NCBI GenBank assembly: GCA_964618175.1
Contig: CAZTZX010000017.1
Coordinates: forward strand, 1-32,142
Origin: DTU018 sp964618175
GTDB taxonomy: Bacteria > Bacillota > Syntrophomonadia > Syntrophomonadales > Syntrophomonadaceae
Direction of reading: 5' to 3'
Length of the DNA stretch: 32,142 nt
Below the pieces are notes generated by a model, which saw only the letters and a program-made list of their open reading frames with translations, searched no databases and was not told the DNA's origin. The position numbers and the translations under genes were made by a program. This document shows positions 1-6,918 of this stretch, piece by piece. The stretch's first letter is position 1. Each line of letters starts with the position of its first letter.

Positions 1-1556
1 TTTACTCCGTCACCCACCATGGCGGTTCGACCGTATTCCTGCTGCAGCTGTTGCAGGATACGCACCTTATCTTCGGGGAGCAATTCCGCATAATGAGCAT
101 CCAAATTTAGCCTTCGGCTGATGGCTGCTGCCGCTCGCTGATTATCGCCGGTGAGCATGACTACTTTTTCAACACCGGTAGCTTTGAGTTTTTGTATCAA
201 CTGTATAGCATCTTTACGAATGGTGTCGGCAATGGATATCACACCCAGAATACTCTCATCATCGGCAACGATGATCACGGTTTGCCCTTCGCTTTCTTCC
301 GAAGCAATATATTCTTCAGTGTCGTTGGGGATTGGCAACCCATGCTCACTGATCAGCCTGCGATTGCCCACTATGGTCATCTGGCTGTCAACTACAGCTT
401 TCAAGCCCTGACCGGGAATGATTTCTGCTGTCTCGGGATGAGTAAGGTCGTTGATCCCTCTTGCTTGGGTAGCCTCCACGATTGCCCTGGCCAAGGGATG
501 CTCTGAATACATTTCCGCACTGGCAGTCAGCCTCAGCAGCTTGTTTTCATCGATCTGGGGGGCAAAGACCCGAGTGACTTTGGGTTTTCCTTCGGTCAAT
601 GTACCGGTTTTATCAAAAGCTATTACCTTGACGGTGCCAATATTTTCAATGACTTCTCCGCCTTTGATCAAGACTCCATGCTGAGCGCCATTACCGATAC
701 CGGCCACAATAGATACCGGTGTAGCGATGACTAAAGCTCCGGGACAGGCTATCACCAACAGAGTAAGTGACAGCGGGATATCTCTGGTTATAAAATAGAC
801 CACTACCGCCAATACCATGATGGCGGGGGTATAATAAGCGGCAAACACTTCCAAAAACTTCTGGGTGCGGGCCTTTTTGTCCTGAGCCTCCTCTACCATT
901 TCCAGGATCCTAGCAAAGGTAGTGTCTTCTCCAACTTTATCGGCTTTGATCTTTAAGTATCCAGATTCTATTACTGTTCCAGAGAATACGGTTTCGCCGG
1001 ATTCTCTGTTAACTGGCATGGATTCCCCGGTAATGGGAGCCTGGTTGATGTAGGCATTCCCTTCGGCAACCGTGCCGTCCACCGGTATTTTTTCGCCGGG
1101 ACGCACGATCACCAGGTCCCCGATTACCACTTCATCAGGTGACAGCTCAACTTCTTCACCGTACCGCAGCACTCGGGCGGTATCGGGAGCTAATTCCAAT
1201 AATGATTTGATAGCTGAGCGGGTCTTTTCCAAAGCCCGGGATTCCAGATAATTACCCAGCATAAAGAGGAAAGTGACTGCGGCAGCCTCCCAGTATTCCC
1301 CAATAAAAATAGCGCCAACTACTGCCAGGGTAACCAGGGCATCTATACCGATAATCCGATAACGAAGCGCCTGAATGGCATTTACGGCAATAGGATAACC
1401 CGCTACAAAAGCTGCCGCCAGCATCATCAGGTCGGATAAGCTAAGGGAGAAGCTAGTCGTGATATGCCAGCGAATATTTACGTTATATAAGGCGAGAGCA
1501 ACTATAATGAGTGCTCCCGCTAATAGAACTCGCTGAGCTTTGCTGTCCTTTATCAT
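1..1556 (-). CDS. Heavy-metal-translocating P1B-type ATPase with a CPG motif (partial, runs off the left edge)
   Basis: This is a membrane pump for a soft or transition metal. Translating the minus strand from the ATG at 1556 (site GGGAG upstream) gives an open frame to base 1. Seen in order: two N-terminal hydrophobic segments, further membrane segments, the actuator loop TGES (TGESMPV), the ion-binding helix IACPGALVIATP, the phosphorylation motif DKTGTLT, the P1B-specific SEHPLA, and the start of VGDGV at the window edge. The C-terminus is therefore outside the window. There is no N-terminal metal-binding domain; a separate HMA protein is encoded 21 bp upstream in the same direction. The membrane motif is CPG rather than the CPC of classical Cu, Zn, Cd or Pb pumps, so the substrate cannot be assigned. 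Zn/Cd/Pb- or Cu-type export is the family-level expectation. Confidence 0.9.
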   Translation of the reverse strand, partial: MIKDSKAQRVLLAGALIIVALALYNVNIRWHITTSFSLSLSDLMMLAAAFVAGYPIAVNAIQALRYRIIGIDALVTLAVVGAIFIGEYWEAAAVTFLFMLGNYLESRALEKTRSAIKSLLELAPDTARVLRYGEEVELSPDEVVIGDLVIVRPGEKIPVDGTVAEGNAYINQAPITGESMPVNRESGETVFSGTVIESGYLKIKADKVGEDTTFARILEMVEEAQDKKARTQKFLEVFAAYYTPAIMVLAVVVYFITRDIPLSLTLLVIACPGALVIATPVSIVAGIGNGAQHGVLIKGGEVIENIGTVKVIAFDKTGTLTEGKPKVTRVFAPQIDENKLLRLTASAEMYSEHPLARAIVEATQARGINDLTHPETAEIIPGQGLKAVVDSQMTIVGNRRLISEHGLPIPNDTEEYIASEESEGQTVIIVADDESILGVISIADTIRKDAIQLIQKLKATGVEKVVMLTGDNQRAAAAISRRLNLDAHYAELLPEDKVRILQQLQQEYGRTAMVGDGV

Positions 1557-1577
1557 ATCCCCGTCTCCCTTTTTAAC

Positions 1578-1793
1578 CTATTTTTCTCCCAGTACGCCAA
1601 AGCCTAACCTCTCAATGGTTTTTCTAATATCTTTGCCATCTTTGAGGCTGTCTTCAAAATTAACTTTTACCTTACTGGCATTAAACAAAACTTCCACATT
1701 TTTAACGCCGTCCATATTTTTGACCGCTGTCTCGATCTTTCTTACGCAAGTCGGGCAAGTCAAAGTTTCCAGTTGATAAGTTTTGCTGGCCAT
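1578..1793 (-). CDS. Stand-alone heavy-metal-associated (HMA) domain protein, CopZ-like
   Basis: This 71-residue protein is almost entirely one HMA ferredoxin-like domain. The metal-binding loop is LTCPTCVRKIE (CPTC, residues about 13-16), followed by the usual AVKNMDGVKNVEV and a final strand. Such domains carry Cu(I), Zn(II) or Cd(II) and hand it to a P1B ATPase. The gene has a strong site (AGGAGGT, 7 nt before ATG) and lies directly upstream of the pump, which itself lacks an HMA domain, so the two probably act as a split pump and chaperone pair. The metal is unknown. A phenylalanine or tyrosine near the loop, typical of some copper chaperones, is not decisive here. Confidence 0.88.
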   Translation of the reverse strand: MASKTYQLETLTCPTCVRKIETAVKNMDGVKNVEVLFNASKVKVNFEDSLKDGKDIRKTIERLGFGVLGEK

Positions 1794-1808
1794 TATACAT
1801 ACCTCCTG

Positions 1809-2061
1809 TTAGTTCTTATTAATTGATCTAATGTAATTATAGGATGCCCCGAAAAAAAAACCTTGATCTAGGTCAAGGTATAAAAAATTATCTGTTCCTT
1901 TCAGGTTGTCATTTAGAATCTGCTTGAGCTGCAGTTTGAACAAACGCTTACGTAGTTGATGTATTTCGCCTGGGTCAATCTGCTCGTTTTCATTCGTCTT
2001 TGAATTTGCCGCTCTGTCTTCTTATGTTCTGTATATCCGAACTTGCATCTTTTTTGATCAT
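1809..2061 (-). pseudogene. Possible frameshifted small gene
   Basis: An ATG at 2061 is preceded by a very strong site (AGGAGGAG) but the frame closes after 23 codons at 1990. The next frame is then open from about 2021 to 1809, with a protein-like, charged and helical stretch around QIDPGEIHQLRKRLFKLQLK. The two frames would join by a one-base shift near the AAAA run at 1986-1989. The product is not recognised. The open second frame runs through the putative promoter of the HMA gene, which argues that its tail is not functional. A short real 23-residue peptide is the alternative. Confidence 0.25.
1836..1878 (-). promoter_or_regulatory. Promoter -10 and 18-bp dyad (FNR/CRP-like box) before the HMA gene and metal pump
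   Basis: On the minus strand a TATAAT (1841-1836) lies upstream of the HMA gene. An 18-bp inverted repeat at 1861-1878, with half sites CCTTGA and TCAAGG, has 8 of 9 pairs matching. Its core TTGACctagATCAA differs from the FNR consensus TTGAT-N4-ATCAA at one base. Its centre falls about 41 bp upstream of the start expected from the TATAAT, the classical position for class II activation by CRP/FNR proteins. No good -35 hexamer is present, which suits an activator-dependent promoter. A MerR-family operator is an alternative reading. Confidence 0.5.
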
Positions 2062-2206
2062 AGCTCCTCCTGATATTCACGCTATGATAAACCGGTTAGT
2101 CTTGATATCTCCCTGGTAAGTTATCAAAGCAATAACAATAGATGTCATTATGGTCTTCTCATTTTTCCGGTCGCCAAATCGCTGCCCTACACTTAGAATA
2201 TAGTTA

Positions 2207-2482
2207 ATGGCAAAAGGCTATTGCTTGAACCGGTTGTCCCAAAAGAAAGGGGAAATCGATATATCTAGGGAACATATTTTTGAGGCTTTAGAGGAAACCC
2301 GCAAAAAGATAGAGGGGTTAAAGGGATTTCATATTCCAGTAGTGTTAAATACTATAGAAGAATACGAAAAAGCTGAAGTCGATGGCCATTTTATTGAACA
2401 GCAAAAACTTCAGCTGCAAAAGCTCTATGATATGATTGAAGACTTGGAGCATCGAGCTCAGCGATTGATTCAACGGCTTTAG
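2207..2482 (+). CDS. Hypothetical 91-residue coiled-coil protein
   Basis: I do not recognise this protein. It is rich in Glu, Lys, Gln and Leu and is predicted by eye to be mostly helical: residues about 20-37 and 50-91 show heptad-like spacing (KLQLQKLYDMIEDLEHRAQRL). There is no Cys cluster, signal peptide or membrane segment. An in-frame stop lies two codons before the ATG, so translation cannot begin earlier. The ATG has no good Shine-Dalgarno site, and a TTG further in could be the true start. It is an isolated plus-strand gene among minus-strand genes and appears more AT-rich than they are, so it may be acquired or a gene fragment. Confidence 0.45.
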   Translation: MAKGYCLNRLSQKKGEIDISREHIFEALEETRKKIEGLKGFHIPVVLNTIEEYEKAEVDGHFIEQQKLQLQKLYDMIEDLEHRAQRLIQRL

Positions 2483-2568
2483 CTTGTTATACGCCCTACA
2501 ACTGTTGGCTTTTTGCAATAAATAGAGGGAGCGACGGCAAGCGTTAATCCCTTTATTGTTTAGATCGT

Positions 2569-2901
2569 TTAATGGGTAAAATCCAGTATTTTTACTTTAG
2601 ATCCAAGCTTTTTTGCAATAGCTGTCTCTAACATCTCCCCATGGGGACAGGGAAAGCTGATGGGGTTGCCTCTGGTAATGCAGGAGGCCAGAGCGATGGT
2701 GTCCGCCCCCCTTTTAACCAGTTCTACTGCTCTGCTAACCGCTTTCTTGCCAGGACATCCGCCGCAGGATACAAAACCGATAAGTTCTATTTCCCCTGCC
2801 TCATCGGCAAAGGCTCCCTTTTTGTCTCGTATGTACTTGAAATCGGTGGTTCCTGGACAAATATCCTCCGTCTGCATGCATCTTATAATGCCAACTTTCA
2901 T
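2569..2901 (-). CDS. CGGC-domain putative metal-binding protein
   Basis: This 110-residue protein matches the CGGC domain family (PF08821). It begins MKVGIIRCMQTEDICPG and carries the family hallmark VSCGGCPGKKAVSRA at about residues 44-58, followed by a third cysteine in LASCITRG and a fourth in FPCPHGE. The cysteines suggest binding of a metal or an iron-sulfur centre, but no reaction is established for the family. Start ATG with a strong AGGAGGT site. It lies 40 bp downstream of the DUF1847 gene on the same strand and is probably co-transcribed with it. Both belong to cysteine-rich families common in anaerobes. Confidence 0.85.
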   Translation of the reverse strand: MKVGIIRCMQTEDICPGTTDFKYIRDKKGAFADEAGEIELIGFVSCGGCPGKKAVSRAVELVKRGADTIALASCITRGNPISFPCPHGEMLETAIAKKLGSKVKILDFTH

Positions 2902-2941
2902 TTATAAACCTCCTAGGCAGCAAAAACAGGTATTGCTTAAT

Positions 2942-3565
2942 CTATTTCCAAAAACCCAATACTCTTTTGCGGTAATAACTGCTGTACAAAACTGCTACTG
3001 GATTGTGCCCCAGCACACGATCTTTAACAATTATCGTAGTTACCGGCGCTTCAGAATGCTTGCTAAAAAGTATATCATGACCCACACACAAACCACAGAT
3101 GATATTCATGTCGGTCTGCTTTTGGTTGAGGAATAAAGCTTGCCCGATTGGATTGCACATGACTTCATCACTGTCAGCGTTTATTTGTTCCAAACCTAGA
3201 TTAGTTTTTAGTAACCCGCCATTTTTACAGATGACCACATGTACTTCAAAATCTCTTTTTAGATACTGAGCAATCTGCTGTGCCTCTTCTATTAACCCAA
3301 TGCAGGCGGCTATCCCAAGTTTGGTATATCCCATTTCTTTGGCAAAAAGGCGAGTTTCTTCAAGACGGGTAGCTTGCTGGTAATAGTTTGCTTCTACCCT
3401 AGCAGCAGCTTGACTTATTTTTAGATTGTCAGGTTCCTGGTATTTGTCTATAATTCCCTCATTTAGATCGGGAAAACAATCCCGCCCTTTACGACAGCGC
3501 TGTTTAAGACATATAGAACAATCCCGAACACTGGCAGGTCTTTCTTCTCTTGAGGATCCCTCCAT
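2942..3565 (-). CDS. DUF1847-family cysteine-rich protein
   Basis: This protein of about 207 residues resembles the DUF1847 family (PF08901), putative metal-binding proteins of anaerobes. Visible features are an N-terminal cluster DCSICLKQRCRKGRDCF, a central LGIAACIGLIEEAQ, a second cysteine cluster IICGLCVGHDILF, and the conserved ending TTIIVKDRVLGHNPVAVLYSSYY. The frame is open for 28 codons further upstream. I prefer the ATG at 3565 because it has GGGGCGAG upstream and the conserved part starts just after it; the longer reading has no ribosome site. The function is unknown. The grouping with CGGC and DUF5320 genes suggests a shared role in metal or redox handling, which is inference. Confidence 0.8.
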   Translation of the reverse strand: MEGSSREERPASVRDCSICLKQRCRKGRDCFPDLNEGIIDKYQEPDNLKISQAAARVEANYYQQATRLEETRLFAKEMGYTKLGIAACIGLIEEAQQIAQYLKRDFEVHVVICKNGGLLKTNLGLEQINADSDEVMCNPIGQALFLNQKQTDMNIICGLCVGHDILFSKHSEAPVTTIIVKDRVLGHNPVAVLYSSYYRKRVLGFWK

Positions 3566-3625
3566 ATTACATAACTCGCCCCTTTTTCTTTTCATTACAA
3601 GATTTATGAATAGTAATGCTGAGAC

Positions 3626-3658
3626 CAGGCGGAAGCAAGATTGCCTCACTTCCGCCTG
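3626..3658 (-). repeat. Hairpin between the DUF5320 and DUF1847 genes
   Basis: A perfect 10-bp stem (CAGGCGGAAG paired with CTTCCGCCTG) with a 13-nt loop lies just after the DUF5320 stop. On the minus strand no T run follows, so it is a poor intrinsic terminator. It may instead stabilise the upstream message or attenuate read-through into DUF1847. Confidence 0.55.
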
Positions 3659-3666
3659 ATGTTTTA

Positions 3667-3873
3667 TTAATTACCTTGCTTTCCAGTAGGGTTACCTGTT
3701 ACGCGTCCGCTGCCATTTCCGGTACCACCGCGGCTGTTGCCAAGAACACTTCGATTGCCTTGTCTTCTGCCAAGTATACCGCTTTTATTACTGCGGCCTG
3801 TGCCACAGTTTCCTCCATTCCGTCCTGACCTGGGCCCTTGGCCCATAGGACCGGTTCCATCTCTGTTAGGCAT
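3667..3873 (-). CDS. DUF5320-type glycine-rich small protein
   Basis: A 68-residue protein beginning MPNRDGTGPMGQGPRSGRNGG, the hallmark start of DUF5320-type proteins (consensus MPxxDGTGPxGxGxxTGR). The rest is low-complexity Gly/Asn/Arg/Ser with a single cysteine and no other fold signal. It has a strong site (AAAGGGGG) before the ATG. In other anaerobes such genes often sit beside NifX/NifB-like dinitrogenase-cofactor proteins or metal-handling genes; here the neighbours are DUF1847 and CGGC proteins. The function is unknown. The two AT-rich dyads directly upstream suggest that it is regulated. Confidence 0.75.
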   Translation of the reverse strand: MPNRDGTGPMGQGPRSGRNGGNCGTGRSNKSGILGRRQGNRSVLGNSRGGTGNGSGRVTGNPTGKQGN

Positions 3874-3897
3874 TTTGGAACCCCCTTTCCCTTAAAG

Positions 3898-3949
3898 CAT
3901 ATTCAATCTGTATATTGAACATATGCCCATATCATATTTTTATGATATG
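3898..3949 (-). promoter_or_regulatory. Paired AT-rich dyads upstream of the DUF5320 gene
   Basis: Two inverted repeats lie in the 75 bp before the DUF5320 start. The first has arms TTCAAT and ATTGAA (3903-3908 and 3915-3920), extendable with a bulge to GCATAT on both sides. The second has arms CATATCAT and ATGATATG (3928-3935 and 3942-3949) around a 6-nt AT spacer. Neither is followed by a T run in the right direction, so operator sites are likelier than terminators. The regulator is unknown; the second dyad loosely resembles Fur-like or other metal-repressor sites. Confidence 0.45.
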
Positions 3950-4000
3950 CTTCTGGCAGCTGGCTGTCAATTCTTTCTTTAGATACGCAACCCTGAAATT

Positions 4001-4034
4001 AAAAAGGATAGTGCACTTTTTTTGCACACTATCC
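4001..4034 (-). terminator. Intrinsic terminator after the P2A ATPase gene
   Basis: On the minus strand an 8-bp stem (GGATAGTG with CACTATCC, extendable by a TGCA pairing with a small bulge) is followed by TTTTTAATTT. It lies 25 bp beyond the stop of the ATPase gene. Confidence 0.75.
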
Positions 4035-4059
4035 CTACCGCTGTTTGCAGTTAAATCAA

Positions 4060-6675
4060 TTATTCATATCGATGACGTACTAAACCAGTTGCCTTAGCAA
4101 ATTCCAATATCGGAATAGGAACTAATGCCAGCGCCAACGCTATCAAATACATTTCATTGGTTAGAATCGTTAACCCAAAGGCTGCTGTAATCGGTGGGAT
4201 AAAAACAACCAGAGCCATCAAGACCAGAGAAACCAAGACAGCTCCATTAAGGTACTTGTTGGAGAGTACCCCGATATTAAACAGGGAATGATCAGAGCGC
4301 ATATTAAAAGAATGAACTATCTGCGAAACTGCCAGTACAATAAACGCCATGGTACGTCCGGATGCTATGTCACCAGTGCTCTTCCAGGCAATCATGAAAC
4401 CGGTCAAGGTCAAAATGGCAAACATGACCCCCAGCAGAATAATTCTTAAACCAAATCCATAGGCGAAAATACCTTCCTCTTTAGGTTTGGGTTTACGCTT
4501 CATAACATCCTTTTCAACAGGCTCCATGCCTAGAGCAATAGCCGGAAGACTGTCGGTGACCAGGTTGATCCATAGCAGATGAACGGCTAGCAAAGGGGAT
4601 GTCCGCCAGACCAGCATAGCTGTGAAGACCGTAAGCACTTCACCGATGTTAGTCCCTAATAAGAAGCCCACCGTTTTCTTGATATTGTCATAAATGCCCC
4701 GGCCTTCTTTTACGGCATCGACAATAGTAGCAAAATTATCATCAGTAAGTATCATATCGGAAGCGCCTTTGGCCACATCGGTACCGGTGATCCCCATGGC
4801 ACATCCTATATCAGCAGCTTTCAAGGCCGGTGCATCATTGACGCCATCACCGGTCATGGATACTATGGCTCCTTGTCGTTGCCAGGCGCGGACAATGCGT
4901 ATCTTATCTTCCGGAGAAACCCGCGCATATACGGATATATGACCCACCCGTTCATTTAGCTCGGCTTCAGACATAGCTGCCAATTCAGTACCATTGATAG
5001 CATCGTCTCCCTCAACTAAAATGCCCAGGTCTTTGGCAATAGCTGAAGCGGTCACCACATGGTCACCGGTTATCATAACTGGTTTGATACCAGCTTCACG
5101 GCAAATAGCTACCGCATCGCGAGCTTCAGGACGGGGCGGATCGATCATGCCAACTAGGCCCATGAAGGTTAGACCGTTTTCCAATTCTTCACTGGTGGGT
5201 TGGCTGGGCACTTCATCTATTTCCTTATAGGCTACCGCCAGGATGCGTAAGGCTTGACGACTTAACTCATCTGTATATTGCCGGCCAGCCTCCAGATCAC
5301 CATTTACACATCTATCGGCCAACACATCAAAGGCACCCTTGACGATCACTACATTTTTGCCGTCGATGCTATTGACAGTGCTCATCAGCTTGCGGTCGGA
5401 ATCAAAGGGGAGTTCGGCCAAGCGAGGATATAAGCGGTTCAGTTCTTCTTTAGGCATGCCGTTTTTATGAGCAGCCAGAACTATAGAAGTTTCCGTGGGG
5501 TCGCCAATGTGGCAAACTTGTCCGTCTTCAAAATCTATGGCACCATCGGAACACAAGGTCGCATACTGAAGCAGTTTTCTGATAGCATCTGAATTTTGGT
5601 CGGTTATGTCTTCCAGAACATCATTGTCAGCCACCAAGGCTTTCACTAAAGTCATTTGGTTTTGGGTGAGGGTGCCGGTTTTATCCGAACAGATAACCGA
5701 AGCACTTCCCAGCGTTTCCACAGCGGGCAGCTTCCTGATAATAGCGTTCTTACGAACCATGCGCTGTACCCCAATGGCCAGCACAATGGTCACAATGGCG
5801 GGCAAACCTTCGGGAATAGCAGATACGGCTAACGCTACGGCAATCATAAAGATTTCCATAACTTCCATACCATATAGTAATCCGATCACGAAAATGACCG
5901 CACATATCCCTATGGCCATAAATCCGATGTATTTGCCTAGAACGGCTAGTTTGTGTTGCAGGGGGGTCTGGTTATCGCCTTCAGCATCTAACAGATCAGC
6001 TATCTTCCCCATCTCGGTTTTCATGCCGGTAGCGGTTACTACGGCTGTGGCGGTACCATAAGTGATACTGCATCCGGAATAGAGCATATTAAAACGATCC
6101 CCTAAAGGTGCATCAGCAGCCACTTCTGCTGCAGCGTCCTTCTCACTGGGGACTGATTCTCCTGTTAAGGCAGATTCCTCAGCTTTTAGGCTGGCCGAGT
6201 GGATAAGGCGGGCATCAGCAGGTACGTAGTCTCCAGCCTCCAGGCTGATAATGTCTCCCGGAACCAGTTGATACGCCTCAATGATCATCTCCCGGCCCTC
6301 GCGAGTCACCCGGGCATGAGGAGCGGATAGGTCTTGCAAAGCATCCAGGGCTTTTTCCGCCTTGCCTTCCTGCACCACGCCTATAATGGCGTTAAGAAGT
6401 ACAATCAGCAAAATGAGTATGGGTTCAAAAAACCCCTCCCCTTCATACCAGGCCACTACAAAGGAAATTCCTGCTGCTATCAACAGGATAATGATCATGA
6501 CATCCTTAAACTGTTCTGCAAATCGCTGTATATTGCTTTGCTTCTTTTTTTCCTGCAGTTTGTTTTCACCGTACTCGGCCAAACGCTGAGCGACTTCTGC
6601 ACTGCTCAAGCCAGTATCAGCATCGACCTGCCAATGTTTAAGCACCTCCAGGGATTCTGTAATGTGAGGTATCAA
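4060..6675 (-). CDS. Cation-transporting P2A-type ATPase, calcium-pump-like
   Basis: A full-length pump of about 871 residues, similar in size to bacterial SERCA/PMR1-like Ca2+ ATPases. Seen in order: an N-terminal cation-ATPase domain (HWQVDADTGLSSAEVAQRL), a first membrane pair, TGES (about 171-174), the calcium-type helix-4 motif IPEGLPA (about 288-294), phosphorylated Asp331 in DKTGTLT, the hinge TGDGVNDAP, and helices 5 and 6 with NIGEV and NLVTDSLPA, which carry the site residues expected for Ca2+. The frame can be opened from a TTG at 6699. I chose the TTG at 6675, eight bases after GGAGGAG, because the earlier codon has no site. It is a single gene with its own terminator. The exact ion (Ca2+ or Mn2+) is inferred from the motifs. 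Confidence 0.92.
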   Translation of the reverse strand: MIPHITESLEVLKHWQVDADTGLSSAEVAQRLAEYGENKLQEKKKQSNIQRFAEQFKDVMIIILLIAAGISFVVAWYEGEGFFEPILILLIVLLNAIIGVVQEGKAEKALDALQDLSAPHARVTREGREMIIEAYQLVPGDIISLEAGDYVPADARLIHSASLKAEESALTGESVPSEKDAAAEVAADAPLGDRFNMLYSGCSITYGTATAVVTATGMKTEMGKIADLLDAEGDNQTPLQHKLAVLGKYIGFMAIGICAVIFVIGLLYGMEVMEIFMIAVALAVSAIPEGLPAIVTIVLAIGVQRMVRKNAIIRKLPAVETLGSASVICSDKTGTLTQNQMTLVKALVADNDVLEDITDQNSDAIRKLLQYATLCSDGAIDFEDGQVCHIGDPTETSIVLAAHKNGMPKEELNRLYPRLAELPFDSDRKLMSTVNSIDGKNVVIVKGAFDVLADRCVNGDLEAGRQYTDELSRQALRILAVAYKEIDEVPSQPTSEELENGLTFMGLVGMIDPPRPEARDAVAICREAGIKPVMITGDHVVTASAIAKDLGILVEGDDAINGTELAAMSEAELNERVGHISVYARVSPEDKIRIVRAWQRQGAIVSMTGDGVNDAPALKAADIGCAMGITGTDVAKGASDMILTDDNFATIVDAVKEGRGIYDNIKKTVGFLLGTNIGEVLTVFTAMLVWRTSPLLAVHLLWINLVTDSLPAIALGMEPVEKDVMKRKPKPKEEGIFAYGFGLRIILLGVMFAILTLTGFMIAWKSTGDIASGRTMAFIVLAVSQIVHSFNMRSDHSLFNIGVLSNKYLNGAVLVSLVLMALVVFIPPITAAFGLTILTNEMYLIALALALVPIPILEFAKATGLVRHRYE

Positions 6676-6834
6676 ACGTTGCACTCCTCCATTCGCCAAT
6701 TGAGATATTAAGCCTTACATACCACTACTTTTTTATACTTTAGCATATTTTGCCGGCAGCTCATATTCCTATTATCTTCGCTTCACAATCTATAATCTTT
6801 GTTGTTTTGCTGCCATTTACCCATAAACTATAAA

Positions 6835-6869
6835 GTGATAGCGAGTCCTAAACACAGACTCGCTATCAC
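6835..6869 (-). terminator. Hairpin terminator after the CoA-transferase gene
   Basis: A perfect 13-bp inverted repeat (arms GTGATAGCGAGTC and GACTCGCTATCAC, 9-nt loop). On the minus strand it lies 50 bp after the CoA-transferase stop and is followed by TTTATAGTTT, a weak T run. Confidence 0.75.
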
Positions 6870-6918
6870 CATGCTACAACAATTTTCAATTTAGTTGGCC
6901 AGCACCGACCAATTTTAA

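Larger units (their letters stand above)
1794..2206. other. 413-bp region without an intact gene
   Basis: This stretch holds the HMA-operon promoter and dyad at its left end and a possible decayed small gene (1809-2061). A 46-codon stop-free stretch on the minus strand at about 2079-2219 has no convincing start signal and no family I recognise. No RNA gene or transposon end was seen. Confidence 0.5.

Noticed and set aside
2483..2568. AGGGA...TCCCT pairing after the CGGC gene as its terminator
   Set aside because: Only five outer pairs with poor inner pairing and no clear T run; not enough to call.
3650..3660. The hairpin at 3626-3658 as a plus-strand terminator
   Set aside because: No plus-strand gene ends upstream of it; the following TTTT is short and interrupted.
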